Source of the DNA: Pseudomonas putida
GTDB taxonomy: Bacteria > Pseudomonadota > Gammaproteobacteria > Pseudomonadales > Pseudomonadaceae
Assembly: GCF_026625125.1 (NCBI RefSeq)
Contig: NZ_CP113097.1
Span: 2,914,001 to 2,978,000 of the forward strand
Direction of reading: 5' to 3'
DNA: 64,000 nt
Below, piece by piece: positions 63,318-64,000 of the stretch; positions within the stretch are counted from its first letter, which is position 1; each line of letters begins with the position of its first letter. The position numbers and the translations under genes are program-made. Below the pieces are notes generated by a model. The model ran no database searches. It was not told the DNA's origin and worked only from the letters and a program-made list of their open reading frames with translations.

Positions 63318-63602
63318 TCACCCTACAAAAGGAATGCGACGGACAAGAAACCTGAGAACATAAGCGCCCGTAACCATGGTTAGCCCGTAAGGAAGGTGCA
63401 TTAAGTTGAGGAAGTACCAGACACCCGGATCGATATTTGAGAACAGATCGCCAGATGCTTCGATTAACGGAACGATTTTACTGTTGCTTACAAGGTACAA
63501 GAGGCCCTGCCAAAACCACTCACCAATAATAAGCGGCAGGTCAAGAATAAACTGAATAAGCTGCTCAATAATTGAGATTAACCACTGGGCAAAAGAAGTC
63601 AT
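63318..63602 (-). CDS. DUF2523-type minor coat protein (pVI-like), copy 2
   Basis: Same 94-residue membrane protein as at 54614-54898. Confidence 0.8.
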   Translation of the reverse strand: MTSFAQWLISIIEQLIQFILDLPLIIGEWFWQGLLYLVSNSKIVPLIEASGDLFSNIDPGVWYFLNLMHLPYGLTMVTGAYVLRFLVRRIPFVG

Positions 63603-63617
63603 AAAGGCTACCTATTA

Positions 63618-64000
63618 TTAAGCAGTCAAGAACACACGGACAGCCAATAAGGACCAGCACGCCAAGAAAACCGTGCTCAAAATTCCCGAATAATTGGACA
63701 GCAAGGTGCAGTGAGCATCAAGTGTTACGACAGTTCCGAATACCGGTATCTCAGGTGCGGGGCAAATTCCTTGTTGCGCACTGCCAGATATTTTTGAATC
63801 AAAATCTACGAGTGCCTTACCAAACGCAGACTCATTAAAATCAACCTCCATTTGCAGAGCGTAACGCTGATAACCTATAGCGTTTTCTTCCTTATTTATG
63901 ATAGAAGTAGCATCGATGTTGCCTGGATTTACAAAAGCGATATCCCTTACAAACACTGAGCCATCACCAGAGTTTGCTCCTCCATCACCTCCTCCTACGT
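63618..64000 (-). CDS. Phage adsorption protein (pIII-like), copy 2, 5' end outside the window
   Basis: The C-terminal third of the protein described at 54914-55975, from within the Gly-rich linker to the membrane anchor. By the 8704-bp offset its start would fall at about 64679. Confidence 0.85.
   Translation of the reverse strand, partial: VGGGDGGANSGDGSVFVRDIAFVNPGNIDATSIINKEENAIGYQRYALQMEVDFNESAFGKALVDFDSKISGSAQQGICPAPEIPVFGTVVTLDAHCTLLSNYSGILSTVFLACWSLLAVRVFLTA

Larger units (their letters stand above)
60892..64000. mobile_element. Second tandem inovirus copy (partial, cut by the window end)
   Basis: The sequence repeats 52188-55296 at an offset of exactly 8704 bp; all encoded proteins are the same as in copy 1 as far as can be read. 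The copy runs off the window in the adsorption-protein gene. Confidence 0.92.

Noticed and set aside
1..64000. tRNA, rRNA or transposase genes
   Set aside because: None recognised on either strand; mobility here is by tyrosine recombinase and XerC/XerD instead.

Overview
The window reads as the chromosome of a Pseudomonas-like gammaproteobacterium. Most genes are GC-rich, and a canonical XerC/XerD dif site lies at 52173-52200, which places the right end of the window near the replication terminus. Almost nothing is core metabolism. Apart from remnants of a fumarase and a sensor kinase, this is one long accessory (defence) island followed by a filamentous prophage. All assignments come from reading motifs and comparing sequences within the window by eye; no database search was run.

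Layout. 1-6.2 kb: small unknown genes, a calcineurin-type phosphoesterase and a large YobI-type P-loop ATPase with a small downstream partner. 6.2-12.7 kb (minus strand): a pPIWI-RE module, made of a PIWI-like protein, a DinG-type helicase split by a frameshift at a TGA-C, and a PD-(D/E)xK nuclease. 13.5-14.4 kb: a TIR-like protein. 14.9-16.2 kb: a class I fumarase 3' fragment abutting a truncated histidine kinase. 16.6-23.1 kb: a compound CBASS locus with a TM-SAVED effector (Cap14), CD-NTase, E2-E1 (Cap2) and JAB (Cap3), followed directly by a second, paralogous CD-NTase with an E2-only protein. 23-27.4 kb: two XRE regulators, a HEPN-like candidate, a nuclease-like protein, a membrane protein and a DEDD exonuclease. 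27.6-32.1 kb: a sacsin/NO VEIN-like GHKL ATPase with a DUF3883-like end. 32.7-39.1 kb: a coiled-coil membrane protein, a TPR protein, a HEPN candidate, a tyrosine recombinase divergent from a KfrA-like protein, and a DUF3223-like protein. 39.2-43.6 kb: a giant nuclease-TPR-GreAB-C-PIN fusion. 44-48.5 kb: a ParS/MbcA-like mini-protein, an orphan copy of the Cap2 middle domain, and a translationally coupled two-gene cassette whose second protein starts with a nuclease-like domain. 49-51.6 kb: small unknown genes and a degenerate tyrosine recombinase with two core-binding domains.

52.2-64 kb: an 8704-bp inovirus (filamentous phage) integrated at dif. One complete copy (52188-60891) is followed head-to-tail by a second copy that leaves the window at 64000. 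Its minus-strand operon runs Rep, two small proteins, a small membrane protein, SSB, a minor coat protein, the major coat protein, a terminator, a small membrane protein, the adsorption protein, a DUF2523 coat protein, Zot and the secretin. A divergent XRE repressor and a stand-alone DnaB N-terminal-domain protein lie on the plus strand.

The most interesting items are the two-CD-NTase CBASS locus, the stand-alone Cap2-middle-domain protein 21 kb away, the nuclease-TPR-GreAB-PIN fusion, the coupled two-gene cassette at 45.9-48.5 kb, and a recurring 16-bp palindrome (GAGTACANNTGTACTC) in three intergenic regions that suggests a shared island regulator.
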